This document shows positions 26,323-34,700 of a stretch of DNA of 64,000 bases, one piece after another. A model generated the notes under the pieces. That model was given only the letters and a program-made list of their open reading frames with translations. It searched no databases and was not told the DNA's origin. Positions within the stretch are counted from its first letter, which is position 1. Each line of letters opens with the position of its first letter. The translations under genes and the position numbers were made by a program. The stretch is from assembly GCA_046262315.1 (NCBI GenBank), contig JBHEMZ010000036.1, positions 45,671 through 109,670 on the forward strand, given 5' to 3'. Source of the stretch: JACVRM01 sp046262315 (GTDB lineage: Bacteria; Actinomycetota; Thermoleophilia; Gaiellales; Gaiellaceae).

Positions 26323-27587
26323 GGCCGCGCGCGACGGTCGTCCTCACGGGCTCGGAGCTCGTGCGGGGCCAGCGCACGGACCGCAACGGCCCGTTCCTCG
26401 CCCGCGAGCTGGTACGGCTCGGCTTCGAGCCGGCCCGGCTGACCGTCGTCGGCGACCGCCCGGAGGAGCTCGAGGCCGCCTTCCGCGAGGCGCTCGACGC
26501 GCAGGTCGCTGTCTTCTCCGGAGGACTCGGGCCGACCCACGACGACCGCACTGTTGAGGTCCTCGCGAGGGTTACCGGCCGTGCGCTCGTGGTGGACGAG
26601 TCGCTGCACGCGGAGATCGAGCGCGTGTCCAGAAGCATCGCAGCGCGCTTCCGGCGGCCCTACGCGGACTTCGCAGCCGGGATCGAGAAACAGGCAACGT
26701 TGCCGGAGGGCGCGCTCTCGCTCGGGCTCGCCGGCACGGCGCCCGGCGTCCTGGTCGAGCACGACACCGGCATCGTCATCGCACTCCCGGGTCCTCCTGG
26801 AGAGCTCCAGCGCCTCTGGCACGCCGCGCTCGAGACCGAGCCGCTACGCCGGCTGCTCGCGCGCGTCCCGCCTGTCCACCAGCGCGTGGTGCGTGTGTAC
26901 GGCGCCACGGAGTCCGCAATCGCGCGGGCGTTCGCCGAGGCGGGTGGGGAGGCAGAAGGCCTCGACGTGACGATCTGCGCGCACGACTTCGAGGTGCGAG
27001 TGGACATCGTGGCGGCGCCCGGAGCCGAAGAGCGGGCGGCCCGTCTCCAGGACGCGCTCGCCGGGGCGCTGGAGCCGCACGTGTTCGCCCGTGACGAAAG
27101 GCCGGTTGAGGCGATCGTGCTCGACCAGGCGCGCGCCGCAGGGCTCACCCTCGCAACGGCCGAGTCGTGCACAGGCGGGCTCGTTGCGGCACGGCTGACG
27201 AGCGTGCCCGGCTCCAGTGACGCATTCCTCGGCGGAGTCGTAGCGTACGCCGACGGCGTGAAGGCCGATCAGCTCGGAGTGGGGACGGCGACCCTCGAGC
27301 GGCACGGCGCGGTCTCCGCGGAGGCGGCACGCGAGCTCGCGGCGGGTGCGCGCGAGCGGCTGGGCGCCGACGCCGCCGTGGCGGTCACGGGGATCGCGGG
27401 ACCAGACGGCGGCACGCCCGAGAAGCCGGTCGGCCTCGTCTACTTCCACGCGCGGGCCCCGCACGGAGAAGACTGGCTCGAGCTGCGCATTCCGGGTGAC
27501 CGCAACGCCGTGCGGGCGCGAGCGACTGCCGCCGCGCTCCACCTCCTGCGGCGCCTCCTGGCACAGAACGGTCACAGACGCCGGTGA
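26319..27587 (+). CDS. cinA: CinA family competence/damage protein, NMN deamidase
   Basis: Two-domain protein of 422 residues. The N-terminal MoaB/Mog-like domain (FSGGLGPTHDDRT near 65) is linked to ADP-ribose pyrophosphatase activity; the C-terminal CinA domain (ATAESCTGGLVAARLTSV near 275) is a nicotinamide mononucleotide deamidase that recycles NMN. Start is a TTG overlapping the rodZ stop, which places the first strand correctly; the frame is open upstream only inside rodZ. Position before recA is a strongly conserved synteny. Confidence 0.93.
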   Translation: MRPRATVVLTGSELVRGQRTDRNGPFLARELVRLGFEPARLTVVGDRPEELEAAFREALDAQVAVFSGGLGPTHDDRTVEVLARVTGRALVVDESLHAEIERVSRSIAARFRRPYADFAAGIEKQATLPEGALSLGLAGTAPGVLVEHDTGIVIALPGPPGELQRLWHAALETEPLRRLLARVPPVHQRVVRVYGATESAIARAFAEAGGEAEGLDVTICAHDFEVRVDIVAAPGAEERAARLQDALAGALEPHVFARDERPVEAIVLDQARAAGLTLATAESCTGGLVAARLTSVPGSSDAFLGGVVAYADGVKADQLGVGTATLERHGAVSAEAARELAAGARERLGADAAVAVTGIAGPDGGTPEKPVGLVYFHARAPHGEDWLELRIPGDRNAVRARATAAALHLLRRLLAQNGHRRR

Positions 27588-28135
27588 CCGGCCCCGGTAG
27601 CGTCGGGGCCGATGAGCGGCTCCGCCTCTTCTTCGGTTTACCCCTTCCCGACGACGCCGCATGCACCGTCGAGCGCTGGCAGCAGGCCGAGCTTGGGGTC
27701 GCGGGCCGCATCGTGTCGCGCGAGCACCTGCACGTCACGCTCGCCTTTCTCGGGAGCCGGCCGCGGGTCGAGCTCTGCGCGCTGCTCGAGGCGCTCCGCG
27801 CAAGTGCGGAGCGTGCGCGTCCGCCTTGCTTCTCAGCGCGTCGCTATCGCGAGACGCTCAGCGTGGGGATGCTCGTGCTCGACGACGAGGGCGGCTCTGC
27901 AAGCGCCCTCGCGGAGGACCTGCAGAGGCGGCTCGAGCTTCTCGGCGTGTACCGGCGGGAGCGCCGGTCCTGGTTGGCGCATCTCACGGTGCTGCGCTTC
28001 CACACGCGGCCGCGGCTGCGACCCTCGGTGCCCGGACTCGCGTTCAGTCCGTCCGATGCCGCTCTCTACCATTCAGTTCTGCGGCCGAGCGGGGCTCGGT
28101 ACGAGGTCATCGAGTCGGCAGCCCTAGGAGGTTAG
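27584..28135 (+). CDS. thpR: RNA 2',3'-cyclic phosphodiesterase ThpR
   Basis: A 183-residue 2H phosphoesterase that opens 2',3'-cyclic phosphates (formerly 2'-5' RNA ligase). Both H-x-T/S-x motifs are present: HVTL at His50 and HLTV at His133. Length is typical. The GTG overlaps the cinA stop (GTGA). Insertion between cinA and recA is common in Actinomycetota, so it belongs to the rodZ-recX operon. Confidence 0.92.
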   Translation: MTGPGSVGADERLRLFFGLPLPDDAACTVERWQQAELGVAGRIVSREHLHVTLAFLGSRPRVELCALLEALRASAERARPPCFSARRYRETLSVGMLVLDDEGGSASALAEDLQRRLELLGVYRRERRSWLAHLTVLRFHTRPRLRPSVPGLAFSPSDAALYHSVLRPSGARYEVIESAALGG

Positions 28136-28141
28136 AACACA

Positions 28142-29221
28142 GTGGATCGCGTGCAAGCACTCGACGTCGCGCTCAGCCAGATAGAGCGCCAGTACGGCAA
28201 GGGCTCGGTCATGAAGATGAGCGACCAGGCCCACGTCTCAACCGGAGCGGTATCGACCGGCTCGCTCGCGCTCGACCTGGCGCTCGGCGTCGGGGGGCTG
28301 CCGCGGGGCCGCATCGTCGAGATCTTCGGCCCGGAGTCGTCGGGGAAGACGACGCTCGTCTACCACGTGATCGCCGAGGCGCAGCGCCAAGGTGGCATCT
28401 GCGCCTTCATCGACGCCGAGCATGCGATGGACCCGCAGTACGCACGCCGGATCGGCGTGAACATCGACGACCTGCTCGTGTCGCAGCCCGACAACGGCGA
28501 GCAGGCGCTCGAGATCGCCGAGCTGCTCGTCCGCTCGGGCGCGCTCGACGTCGTGGCCGTCGACTCGGTTGCGGCGCTGACGCCGAAGGCGGAGATTGAG
28601 GGCGAGATGGGCGACAGCCACGTCGGTCTCCAGGCGCGCCTCATGTCGCAGGCGCTGCGCAAGCTGGCCGGCACGCTCAACCGCACCGACACGATCTGCA
28701 TCTTCACCAACCAGCTCCGGGAGAAGATCGGGGTCATGTTCGGCAACCCGGAGACGACGCCTGGAGGACGCGCACTCAAGTTCTACTCGTCGGTGCGTCT
28801 GGACATCCGCCGCATCGAGACGCTCAAGGAGGGCGTCGAGGCGATCGGCAACCGCGTGCGCGTGAAGGTAGTGAAGAACAAGGTCGCGCCGCCGTTCAAG
28901 CAGGCCGAGTTCGACATCATCTACGGCAACGGGATCCCGTGGGAGGGCACGCTGCTCGACGCCGCCGTCGAGCGGAAGATCGTGGCGAAGTCCGGCTCTT
29001 TCTTCTCCTTCGAGGACGAGCGTCTCGGCCAGGGGCGCCAGAACTCGACGGCGTTCCTGCGCGAGCACCCGGACCTCGCCCAGCGCATCCTCGCGCGAAT
29101 TCAGGCGGAGCTGGGTCCGGATCAGGTCGTCTCCGCTCGGCTCGGGGCGCCCGCCGAGTCGCCGGCGGAGGCGGAGGCGGAGGTCGACGCGGCCGAGGTG
29201 GAGGTCGCGAGGGCGAAGTAG
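28142..29221 (+). CDS. recA: Recombinase RecA
   Basis: Strand-exchange ATPase and SOS co-protease, 359 residues. Walker A GPESSGKTT, the MAW-like GVNIDDLLVSQPDNGEQAL, Walker B LDVVAVDSVAAL, loop L1 and loop L2 (TNQLREKIGVMFGNPETTPGG) are canonical. The last 30 residues are acidic and alanine-rich, as usual. AGGAGG lies 10 nt before the GTG, one of the clear leadered starts in this window. I found no mycobacterial-type SOS box directly upstream; the gene is probably transcribed from the rodZ promoter, perhaps with an internal one. Confidence 0.98.
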   Translation: MDRVQALDVALSQIERQYGKGSVMKMSDQAHVSTGAVSTGSLALDLALGVGGLPRGRIVEIFGPESSGKTTLVYHVIAEAQRQGGICAFIDAEHAMDPQYARRIGVNIDDLLVSQPDNGEQALEIAELLVRSGALDVVAVDSVAALTPKAEIEGEMGDSHVGLQARLMSQALRKLAGTLNRTDTICIFTNQLREKIGVMFGNPETTPGGRALKFYSSVRLDIRRIETLKEGVEAIGNRVRVKVVKNKVAPPFKQAEFDIIYGNGIPWEGTLLDAAVERKIVAKSGSFFSFEDERLGQGRQNSTAFLREHPDLAQRILARIQAELGPDQVVSARLGAPAESPAEAEAEVDAAEVEVARAK

Positions 29222-29227
29222 GTCGCC

Positions 29228-29815
29228 GTGCCGATCGTCACAGGGCTACACCGCGCGCGCCGCGGATGGGTGGCTGTCGAGCTTGACGGGCGCCCCTGGC
29301 GCGAGCTGCCCGTGGCCGCCGTCGCCGCAGCAGGGCTCTACGAGAGCTGTGATCTCGACCGCGACCGCACTCGCCGGCTGGCGCAGGCGCGGCGTCGAGC
29401 GGAGGCCTTGGAACTTGCGGCCGGGGCGCTTCGGCGGCGACCGCTCTCAGGCGCGGAGCTCGACGATCGTCTCACCGTGCGCGGCGTGCAAGAGCCAGAG
29501 CGGCGCGCGACACGCGACACGCTCGAGCGGGCGGGCTACGTCGACGACGCGCGACTTGCGGAGGACCGCGCCGCATGGCTTGCCGAGCGCGGCAACGGGA
29601 ACGCGCTGATCCGCGACGACCTCGAGCGGCGCGGCGTGGACTCAGAGGTCATCGAAGCGTCGCTCGGACGGCTAGAGCCCGAACCCGAGCGCGTCGCGAG
29701 GATCGTCGAGCGACGGGGTGACGGCGCGCGGACTGCGCGGTACCTAGCCGCCCGGGGCTTCGACGAGGAGGTCGTCCGCGAGTCCGTGAGTCCTGACGTT
29801 GCGAGCGACCCCTGA
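29228..29815 (+). CDS. recX: RecA regulator RecX
   Basis: A 195-residue helical protein that caps and inhibits RecA filaments. It has three tandem three-helix repeats: one around ALELAAGALRRRPLSGAELD, the second around ATRDTLERAGYVDDARLAED and the third around ARTARYLAARGFDEEVVRE. The GTG start is 6 nt after the recA stop, the usual arrangement. Sequence is divergent, as RecX proteins usually are, but repeat layout and position make the call secure. Confidence 0.9.
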   Translation: MPIVTGLHRARRGWVAVELDGRPWRELPVAAVAAAGLYESCDLDRDRTRRLAQARRRAEALELAAGALRRRPLSGAELDDRLTVRGVQEPERRATRDTLERAGYVDDARLAEDRAAWLAERGNGNALIRDDLERRGVDSEVIEASLGRLEPEPERVARIVERRGDGARTARYLAARGFDEEVVRESVSPDVASDP

Positions 29816-29965
29816 AAGGCTGTACGATGCGGCAACCTCATACGACATTTTGCCTGCATAACGCGAACTTCCATTGGTTTCCGCAAACCGTTCATGACTC
29901 TTGACCACGAGCCAGGAACCTCCCGCTATCTGAGCAGACAGCCCGGCGCGAGCTAGGCCACCATC

Positions 29966-29981
29966 GAGCCCCTGGGGGCTC
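29966..29981 (+). terminator. Hairpin between recX and rny
   Basis: GAGCCC / GGGCTC perfect 6-bp stem with a CTGG loop, about 150 nt after recX and 80 nt before rny. There is no U-tract, so it may be a weak terminator or a leader element of rny. The rest of the 247-bp gap is comparatively A/T-rich and probably contains the rny promoter; a TTGACC near 29898 is a possible -35. Confidence 0.35.
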
Positions 29982-30062
29982 AGCTTTCCCGACGCGTTGT
30001 GCGGCCGGTGCCGGATGAGGCTGCGCGCCCGCGCGCCAACGCGAGGAAAGACAGGAGGCTAG

Positions 30063-31595
30063 GTGTTCATCGTCGTCGGGATTCTGATCGGGCTCCTGCT
30101 CGGGGTTGCGATCGTGGCGGCCGCCCTACGCGTGCTCGGTGCCAACCGCGTCGCCACCGCCCACCGCACGCGAGAAGCGCTGCTCGAGGAGGCGCAGCGC
30201 CAGGCCGAGACGATCCGTCGGGAGGCCCAGGTCGAGGCGCGCGAGCAAACGGTGCGGCTGCGCGCGGAGCTCGAGCGTGAGCTCCAGGAGCGCCGCGACC
30301 GGCTCCAGAAGATCGAGGAGCGCGTGCTCGCCCGCGAGGACGAGCTCGAGCGCAAGCTCACCGACGCCGAGCGGCGCGAGCAAGGTCTGTCCGACCGCGA
30401 GCAGCACGTCCGCCAGCTCCAGCAGGAGCTCAAGGAGGCGAACGACCGCGAGCTGCGCAAGCTCGAGGAGATCTCACGCCTGACGGTCAACGAGGCGAAA
30501 GCAACGCTGCTGGAGCGCTCGGAGGACCTGATTCGTCACGACCTCGCGAAGCGCGTCCGCCAGCTCGAGGAGGAGGCGCAGACGGAAGCTAAGCGTCGCG
30601 CACGCAACCTCGTCGCCGACGCGCTTCAACGCGTGGCCGCGAGCCACGCCGCCGAAACCACGGCCTCCGTAATCGAGCTCCCCTCGGACGACATGAAGGG
30701 CCGTATCATCGGCCGCGAGGGAAGGAACATCCGCGCGCTCGAGCACCTCACCGGCGTGGACGTGATCGTCGACGATACGCCCGAGACCGTCGTACTGTCG
30801 TCGTTCGACGGCATCCGGCGCGAGATCGCCAAGCTGACGCTCCAGAAGCTGATCGAGGACGGCCGCATCCACCCGGCGCGGATCGAGGAGATGTTCTACC
30901 AGTCGAAGTCAGAGATCGAGGAGCACATCCACCAGGCCGGGGAGCGCGCCGTCTTCGAGGCCAGCTGCGGCGAGTTCCACGAGGAGATCGTCAAGCTACT
31001 CGGGCGGCTGCACTACCGCACGAGCTACGGCCAAAACGTGCTCAAGCACACGCTCGAGGTCGTGCATCTGGCGGGGATCATGGCTGCGGAGCTCGGCGCA
31101 AACGTGAAGGTGGCAAAGCGCGCGGCGATGCTGCACGACCTCGGCAAGGCGCTCACCCACGAAGTCGAGGGCTCGCACGCGGCGATCTCCACGCAGTACG
31201 CCAAGCGCTACGGCGAGCCGGCGGCGGTCGTGCACGCAATCGAGGCGCACCACTACGAGGTGCAGCCCCAGACGGTGGAGGCGGTGCTGCTGATCGCATC
31301 CGACGCGATCTCCGGGTCGCGCCCGGGCGCCCGCGGGGACAGCCTGGAGAACTACGTCAAGCGCCTGGAGGCGCTCGAGGAGCTCGCCGCCAAGCACAAG
31401 GGCGTCGAGAAGGTCTACGCGCTCCAGGCGGGCCGCGAGATCCGCGTCATCGTCAAACCAGGCGACGTGGACGATGACACGGCCGTGTTGCTCTCCCACG
31501 AGATCGCCCGCGACATCGAGGAGCACCTCGAGTACCCGGGCCAGATCAAGGTGACGGTCATCCGCGAGTCACGCGCAGTCGGATACGCGAAGTAG
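30063..31595 (+). CDS. rny: Ribonuclease Y
   Basis: Membrane-bound endoribonuclease that starts mRNA decay, 510 residues. A short N-terminal membrane helix (1-22) is followed by a long charged coiled coil (about 30-190), a KH domain (LPSDDMKGRIIGREGRNIRALE) and an HD domain with HDLGKALTHEVEGSH. Length and order are exactly those of the family. GGAGG precedes the GTG. Presence of both RNase Y and RNase J, and no RNase E gene in this window, suggests a Bacillus-like decay machinery. Confidence 0.97.
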   Translation: MFIVVGILIGLLLGVAIVAAALRVLGANRVATAHRTREALLEEAQRQAETIRREAQVEAREQTVRLRAELERELQERRDRLQKIEERVLAREDELERKLTDAERREQGLSDREQHVRQLQQELKEANDRELRKLEEISRLTVNEAKATLLERSEDLIRHDLAKRVRQLEEEAQTEAKRRARNLVADALQRVAASHAAETTASVIELPSDDMKGRIIGREGRNIRALEHLTGVDVIVDDTPETVVLSSFDGIRREIAKLTLQKLIEDGRIHPARIEEMFYQSKSEIEEHIHQAGERAVFEASCGEFHEEIVKLLGRLHYRTSYGQNVLKHTLEVVHLAGIMAAELGANVKVAKRAAMLHDLGKALTHEVEGSHAAISTQYAKRYGEPAAVVHAIEAHHYEVQPQTVEAVLLIASDAISGSRPGARGDSLENYVKRLEALEELAAKHKGVEKVYALQAGREIRVIVKPGDVDDDTAVLLSHEIARDIEEHLEYPGQIKVTVIRESRAVGYAK

Positions 31596-31598
31596 CGG

Positions 31599-31640
31599 CC
31601 ATTCTCGCTGCGCGAGAATGGTTAGACGGAGCGCGTCTAA
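31599..31640 (+). other. Two adjacent perfect hairpins upstream of an orphan gene
   Basis: CCATTCTCG / CGAGAATGG (9 bp, loop CTGCG, 31599-31607/31613-31621) is followed at once by TTAGACG / CGTCTAA (7 bp, loop GAGCG, 31622-31628/31634-31640). The second stem ends three bases before the ATG of the next gene. The first could end rny mRNA; the second would sequester the translation initiation region. Neither has a U-tract. Confidence 0.6.
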
Positions 31641-31643
31641 CAA

Positions 31644-32228
31644 ATGCCCGAATTACAGTTCTACGCGGTACGCCGCGACACCGAGGAGATTCTTAACTTC
31701 ACCTTGGCCAATCTGCGATGCCAGATCTTCGAGACGTACTCCGAACGCAACAGGCAGCTGCGGAGCTTCTCGACGGTGGACGAGGTCGCAGCCGTGCACG
31801 ATCTAGGCAATGACCCCTACGGAAGAGGCGAACACGTGCTCCTTTCGCTCTGGGCACCATCGACGCGGGGCGAAGTGAAGATTGAGCGGATCGAGCTCGT
31901 CGACAGAGAAGGCGGGTTTCGATTCGAGGTAAGCGGCTGGGGCCTGTTCCAGCTCCAGTTCGGCGGTATCCACGAGCGGACGATCACGAACTCGAGGTTC
32001 GCGCACAACAGCGAGGCTCGGGCCCGCACGTGGAGCGAGACTTACGAGGAGCGCCTCGGGCCGGTCGACGGCTGGGATTGGGACGAGCTGAGCCGCGTCT
32101 CGCGCAAGTTCCATTACCACCTCAGGAAGAGAATGGCTGTTCGGACGGCCGGCGAGAAGATCGTGCGACCCGTACTCCGACACGCCGAGGCGCTCGTTTC
32201 TCGCGAGGGCTACGCCCTTGCTCTCTAG
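31644..32228 (+). CDS. Hypothetical protein, lower GC than its neighbours
   Basis: I do not recognise this 194-residue soluble protein. It is mixed alpha/beta with a beta-rich centre (KIERIELVDREGGFRFEVSGWG) and a helical C-terminus. Codon use is less GC-biased than its neighbours (for example ATT CTT AAC, TTA CAG), suggesting acquisition by transfer. No Shine-Dalgarno is present: the bases before ATG belong to a hairpin, so translation may be leaderless or regulated. It sits alone between the house-keeping genes rny and miaB. Confidence 0.7.
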   Translation: MPELQFYAVRRDTEEILNFTLANLRCQIFETYSERNRQLRSFSTVDEVAAVHDLGNDPYGRGEHVLLSLWAPSTRGEVKIERIELVDREGGFRFEVSGWGLFQLQFGGIHERTITNSRFAHNSEARARTWSETYEERLGPVDGWDWDELSRVSRKFHYHLRKRMAVRTAGEKIVRPVLRHAEALVSREGYALAL

Positions 32229-32252
32229 CCCGGCTCTCGTCAAGCAGATGGC

Positions 32253-32258
32253 TACGAT
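32253..32258 (+). promoter_or_regulatory. -10 box for miaB
   Basis: TACGAT followed by 9 nt and the GTG of miaB. Slightly longer spacing than the 6-nt set, but again no room for a Shine-Dalgarno. Confidence 0.5.
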
Positions 32259-32267
32259 AGCGCCGGC

Positions 32268-33596
32268 GTGAGGCGCTACTTCGTCACGACCTTCGGGTGT
32301 CAGATGAACGCGCACGACTCCGAGCGCATCAAGGGCACACTCGAATCGCTCGGCTTCGGCGAGGCGGTTGCGCCCGAGGCCGCCGACGTGCTGGTCTTCA
32401 ACACCTGCACGATCCGCGAGAAGCCAGATACCCGCTTCGCGGCCCACATGGGCAACGCGAAGGTGCTGAAGGAGCGCAACCCGGAGGCGATCGTCGCGGT
32501 CGGGGGGTGCTACGCCGAGGCGCAGCGCGAGCGCCTCTTCGACCTCTACCCGTTCGTCGACGTCGCCTTCGGGCCGGGGACGATCCCGCACCTGTCCGAT
32601 TGGATAGGCGCGAACGGGGAGGGCCTCCAGCGCGGACGGTGGGGTACCGGCGAGGAACGCTCGTTCTCGGCCGTGCTGCCGATGCACCGCGAACGGCGCT
32701 TCCAGGCTTGGGTGCAGGTCTCGATGGGGTGCAACTCGAAGTGCGCCTACTGCATCGTGCCCTCGGTGCGCGGCCGCGAGGTCAGCCGGCGGCCGGGGGA
32801 CATCGTCGCCGAGGTGACACGGCTGGCCGCGGAGGGCGTCCGCGAGCTCACGCTCCTCGGCCAGAACGTCAACTCGTGGGGCCGCGATTTGCGCCCCGAG
32901 CTCGACACCGAGTTCGGGGAGCTGCTGCGTGCCTGCGACGCCGTCGAGGGCATCAAGCGGATCCGCTTCACGAGCCCGCACCCCAAGGATTTTCGCGAGC
33001 CTGTCATCGCGGCGCTGGCAGAGTGCCCGTCGGTCTGCGAGCACGTGCACCTGCCGCTTCAGTCAGGCGCGACGCGCGTGCTGAAGGCCATGCGGCGCAC
33101 CTACTCGCGCGAGCGGTACCTCGCGCTGGTCGAGCGGCTGCGCGCGGCGGTGCCGGACCTCGCGGTCGGGACGGACATCATCGTCGGCTTCCCCGGCGAG
33201 ACCGACGAGGACTTCGAGCAGACCGTGGAGGTCGTGGAGGCGGTTCGTTACGACAGCGCGTTCACATTCATCTTCTCGTCGCGGCAGGGCACCGAGGCAG
33301 CGACGCTCCCCGGCGAGGTTTCCTACGAGCTCAAGCACGAGCGGCTCGAGCGCCTGGTCGACGTCGTGCAGCGTATCGCCGCGGAGCGGAACGCCGCCAG
33401 AGTCGGACGCGTCGAGGAAGTCCTCGTCGAGGGCGCGAGCCGCACGGACGCGGCGCTCCTCCGCGGCCGAACTCGCCGCAACACGACCGTGAACTTCGCC
33501 GGCGACGCGCGGCCAGGCGAGCTCGTGCTGGTTCGCATCGCGGGCTCGACCTCGACCACGCTGCGCGGGTCGCAGCGGGCAGCCGTCGCCGCCTGA
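32268..33596 (+). CDS. miaB: tRNA-2-methylthio-N6-dimethylallyladenosine synthase MiaB
   Basis: Radical-SAM methylthiotransferase that adds CH3S to i6A37 of tRNA. An N-terminal UPF0004 domain (FVTTFGCQMNAHDSE, with its own cluster cysteines) is followed by the radical SAM motif CNSKCAYC (CxxxCxxC) and a C-terminal TRAM domain (near 375-435). At 442 residues it has the usual length. miaA, which makes its substrate, follows 190 nt downstream. The GTG start fits the conserved first strand. Confidence 0.96.
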   Translation: MRRYFVTTFGCQMNAHDSERIKGTLESLGFGEAVAPEAADVLVFNTCTIREKPDTRFAAHMGNAKVLKERNPEAIVAVGGCYAEAQRERLFDLYPFVDVAFGPGTIPHLSDWIGANGEGLQRGRWGTGEERSFSAVLPMHRERRFQAWVQVSMGCNSKCAYCIVPSVRGREVSRRPGDIVAEVTRLAAEGVRELTLLGQNVNSWGRDLRPELDTEFGELLRACDAVEGIKRIRFTSPHPKDFREPVIAALAECPSVCEHVHLPLQSGATRVLKAMRRTYSRERYLALVERLRAAVPDLAVGTDIIVGFPGETDEDFEQTVEVVEAVRYDSAFTFIFSSRQGTEAATLPGEVSYELKHERLERLVDVVQRIAAERNAARVGRVEEVLVEGASRTDAALLRGRTRRNTTVNFAGDARPGELVLVRIAGSTSTTLRGSQRAAVAA

Positions 33597-33788
33597 CACA
33601 AAACTGGCACCCCCGCGTCTCCCATGTGTGCGCTTTGTCCGAGTAGCGTCAGCCCCGGGGAGGAGGAGCGGTGGCCCCCCGTCTCGTCCCCAAGGGACGT
33701 GACCGCTCGAGGCATGTCCGTTGAACGAGCCGGCGTTTCGCTCTCCAGCGCCGGAAAAGGCCGGGATCGCTTGCGTCACGATGCCTCC

Positions 33789-34700
33789 ATGAAAGCCGCA
33801 GGCGTGGTCGCGATCTTCGGCCCGACGGCCTCGGGCAAGACCGCGGTGGCCGAGGTGCTCGCCGACCGGACCGGGGGCGAGGTCGTGTCGGCAGACTCGA
33901 TGCAGGTCTACCGCGGCGTGCCGATCCTGACGGCGCAGCCCGCGCGGCCGACACGCCTCATCTCGATCTGGCCGCTGTCGCACGAGGCCTCCGTCGCCGA
34001 GTACGCCCGGCTTGCGCACGCCGCGATCGACGCGCTGCTGGCTGACGGCCGCCTCCCAATCGTCGCGGGCGGGACCGGCCTCTACCTGCGGGCAGCGCTG
34101 GCGGAGCTCGCGTTGCCGCCCGCGCCGCTGCCCGGTGCGCGCGAGCGCTGGCAGCGGCTTTACGACGCAGAAGGTCCCGGCCGCGCGCTCGAGCTGCTAG
34201 CCGAGCGCGATCCCGCCGCCGCGTCCGCGGTGCACGCAAACGATCGGCGGCGAGTCGTGCGCGCTCTCGAGCTCGCCGAGGCCGGCGCTTCGCTGCGGCC
34301 TGCGCACAACCGGCTCTGGACGGAGGAGACTCGGCAACCAACGATCGTCTTCGGCCTCGAGGTCGCATCCGAGCTCCTCGAGCGACGCATCGCCGAGCGC
34401 GCGCGGGCGATGGTCGAGGCCGGCGCGGCGGAGGAGGCGCGCGAGGCGCTCTGCGGGCCGCTCTCGTCCACGGCGCGCCACATCCACGGGCTGCGCGACC
34501 TCGCCGAGCTCGAATCGGGGGAGGGCCTCGATGCGCTCATCCTCCGCACGCGGCGGTATGCGGCGTACCAGCGCAAGTGGATGCGCCGCATCTCCGGCCT
34601 CGTTAGCGTGGACGCGAACCGGCCCGCAGGCGAGGTGGCTGATGAGATTCTCGAAGTGGCAGGCGCTCGGCAACTCGTACGTCGTCGTCGAGCCGAATGA
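33789..34700 (+). CDS. miaA: tRNA dimethylallyltransferase MiaA
   Basis: Transfers an isopentenyl group to A37 of tRNAs reading UNN codons. P-loop GPTASGKT (near 11-18) and SADSMQVYRG follow at the N-terminus; RRRVVRALELAEAG and the C-terminal YAAYQRKWMRRI (usual form TRQYAKRQ.TW) are family landmarks. The chosen ATG begins just before the P-loop strand; an upstream ATG at 33714 in the same frame is possible but adds non-conserved residues. Length 303. The 3' end overlaps the next gene by 59 nt. Confidence 0.95.
   Translation: MKAAGVVAIFGPTASGKTAVAEVLADRTGGEVVSADSMQVYRGVPILTAQPARPTRLISIWPLSHEASVAEYARLAHAAIDALLADGRLPIVAGGTGLYLRAALAELALPPAPLPGARERWQRLYDAEGPGRALELLAERDPAAASAVHANDRRRVVRALELAEAGASLRPAHNRLWTEETRQPTIVFGLEVASELLERRIAERARAMVEAGAAEEAREALCGPLSSTARHIHGLRDLAELESGEGLDALILRTRRYAAYQRKWMRRISGLVSVDANRPAGEVADEILEVAGARQLVRRRRAE

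Noticed and set aside
28080..28141. LexA/SOS box before recA
   Set aside because: No GAAC-N4-GTTC-type palindrome is present just upstream; recA is in an operon led by rodZ, and any SOS site would have to be elsewhere.
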